Shown: positions 14,105 to 14,963 of the stretch, piece by piece
Numbering within the stretch: the stretch's first letter is position 1
Layout of the letters: each line of letters starts with the position of its first letter
DNA from: Syntrophomonadaceae bacterium
GTDB lineage: Bacteria; Bacillota; Dethiobacteria; DTU022
Reading direction: 5' to 3'
Assembly (NCBI GenBank): GCA_007126465.1
Contig: SLBE01000108.1
Span: 1 to 14,963, forward strand
DNA length: 14,963 bases
Notes under the pieces: model-generated
What the model was told of the DNA's origin: nothing
What the model saw: only the letters and a program-made list of their open reading frames with translations
Database searches by the model: none
Made by a program: the position numbers and the translations under genes

Positions 14105-14963
14105 GTGACTGAAAACCAAAACTTGTTGCGTAACCTTCCTGCGGTTGATCGCCTGCTGCATGAAAAAGTTATTGACAATTTACTGATGCGCCTGCCGCGT
14201 CGGATAGTTTTAGAGGCTGTCCAGGAAACTATTGCTTCGTACCGTGATGCCATAACTGAAATGTCAGGCAGCGAAAATAACCCGGAAACTATTGACCTCT
14301 CACCGGAAAAACTGGCGGAAGAAGCCGCTGCCCTGGCTGAAAAAATGGCCGGAATGAATCTAAAGTCATTAATCAATGCCACCGGAATAATCATTCACAC
14401 CAACCTCGGCCGAGCTCCCCTGCCGGAAGCGGCAGTAGAAGCGCTAAATGACATAGCCTCCCGCTATAACAACCTGGAGTTTTCCCTGGATAAAGGCAAG
14501 CGCGGCTCAAGACAGGAACATGTTGAAGATTTGATTTGCCAGTTAAGCGGGGCAGAAGCAGCCATAGCTGTTAACAATAACGCTGCCGCTGTATTTCTTG
14601 CCCTCAATACCATTGCTGCCGGCAGGGAAGTGGTTGTCTCGAGGGGGCAGCTGGTCGAAATAGGCGGATCCTTCAGAATTCCTGAGATTATGGCAACCAG
14701 CGGAGCTGCCCTAAAAGAAGTAGGTACTACCAACAAAACTTACCTGCGCGACTATGAAGAAGCAGTTAATGAAAATACTGCCGCTTTCTTAAAGGTGCAT
14801 ACCAGCAACTACCACATGGTTGGTTTTACAGCAGAGGCAGGCACTGCGGAACTTTCTGCTGCCGCCCATAAGCGCGGATTGCTTTTGCTGGAAGACCTGG
14901 GCAGCGGAGTGTTTATAGATCTGGAAAAGTACAACCTGCCTGCCGAACCGCGGGTTCAGGACA
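14105..14963 (+). CDS. selA: L-seryl-tRNA(Sec) selenium transferase, 3' end outside window
   Basis: PLP enzyme that converts seryl-tRNA(Sec) to selenocysteyl-tRNA(Sec) using selenophosphate. The frame starts with GTG at 14105, behind GGGAG (14093-14097) at 7-nt spacing, and stays open to the window edge, 286 residues of a family usually about 460 long. The N-terminal tRNA-binding part opens with LLRNLPAVDRLL, then NATGIIIHTNLGRAPL (91-106), AAIAVNNNAAAVFLAL (152-167), VVSRGQLVEIGGSFRIPEIM (177-196), KEVGTTNKT and LLLEDLGSG (260-268). The PLP-binding lysine lies beyond the edge. The gene has no stop codon within the window. Its presence implies that this organism inserts selenocysteine at some UGA codons; selB and tRNA(Sec) are expected nearby but not seen. 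Confidence 0.96.
   Translation, partial: MTENQNLLRNLPAVDRLLHEKVIDNLLMRLPRRIVLEAVQETIASYRDAITEMSGSENNPETIDLSPEKLAEEAAALAEKMAGMNLKSLINATGIIIHTNLGRAPLPEAAVEALNDIASRYNNLEFSLDKGKRGSRQEHVEDLICQLSGAEAAIAVNNNAAAVFLALNTIAAGREVVVSRGQLVEIGGSFRIPEIMATSGAALKEVGTTNKTYLRDYEEAVNENTAAFLKVHTSNYHMVGFTAEAGTAELSAAAHKRGLLLLEDLGSGVFIDLEKYNLPAEPRVQD

Noticed and set aside
14105..14963. Possible selenocysteine (UGA) readthrough in genes of this window
   Set aside because: SelA implies Sec use, but the genes ending in TGA here (hom, alr, the flavoprotein, yhaO, yhaN) all finish at their family-typical or overlapping boundaries, and I see no conserved continuation after the stop.

Overview
The window looks like a chromosomal stretch of an anaerobic, moderate-GC member of the Bacillota (Clostridia in the broad sense; perhaps near Syntrophomonas or the Peptococcaceae, which I cannot fix further). 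The grounds are a homoserine dehydrogenase with an ACT tail, a gatCAB amidotransferase operon, a YhaO/YhaN-type nuclease-ATPase pair, a YhfI-type metallo-hydrolase, SelA (a selenocysteine enzyme common in anaerobes), strong AGGAGG-like ribosome binding sites and sigma-A-like promoters. I saw no tRNA, rRNA, CRISPR array, insertion sequence or phage gene.

Layout. 1-890: 3' two-thirds of homoserine dehydrogenase (hom), cut by the left edge. 990-2183: alanine racemase (alr). 2139-3332, minus strand: a geranylgeranyl-reductase-family flavoprotein whose 3' end overlaps the alr 3' end by 45 bp. 3333-3686: the longest gene-free stretch. It holds a promoter for the flavoprotein, a separate plus-strand promoter, and a short leader ending in a very clear Rho-independent terminator just before gatC. 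3687-8259: gatC-gatA-gatB-purA, a tight operon with gaps of 1-11 nt. 8383-8886: an unrecognised small membrane protein. 9046-12425: yhaO- and yhaN-like genes overlapping by 4 bp. 12619-13930: a YhfI-like metallo-beta-lactamase-fold protein and a flavin-reductase-like protein. 14105 to the end: selA, starting with GTG and cut by the right edge before its PLP lysine.

How the genes work together. GatCAB amidates misacylated Glu-tRNA(Gln) and/or Asp-tRNA(Asn). PurA, in the same operon, condenses aspartate with IMP, and Hom draws on the aspartate family, so aspartate/amide metabolism is a loose theme. YhaO and YhaN resemble the SbcD-SbcC/Mre11-Rad50 pair. In YhaN, however, a two-helix membrane hairpin sits where Rad50 carries its zinc hook, which suggests a membrane-tethered DNA-processing complex. 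The membrane protein just upstream could be a partner, but that is only a positional guess.

Most of the window is ordinary housekeeping. The parts most worth a second look are the gatCAB leader (terminator plus an anti-Shine-Dalgarno complement) and the membrane-anchored SbcDC-like pair with altered ATPase motifs.
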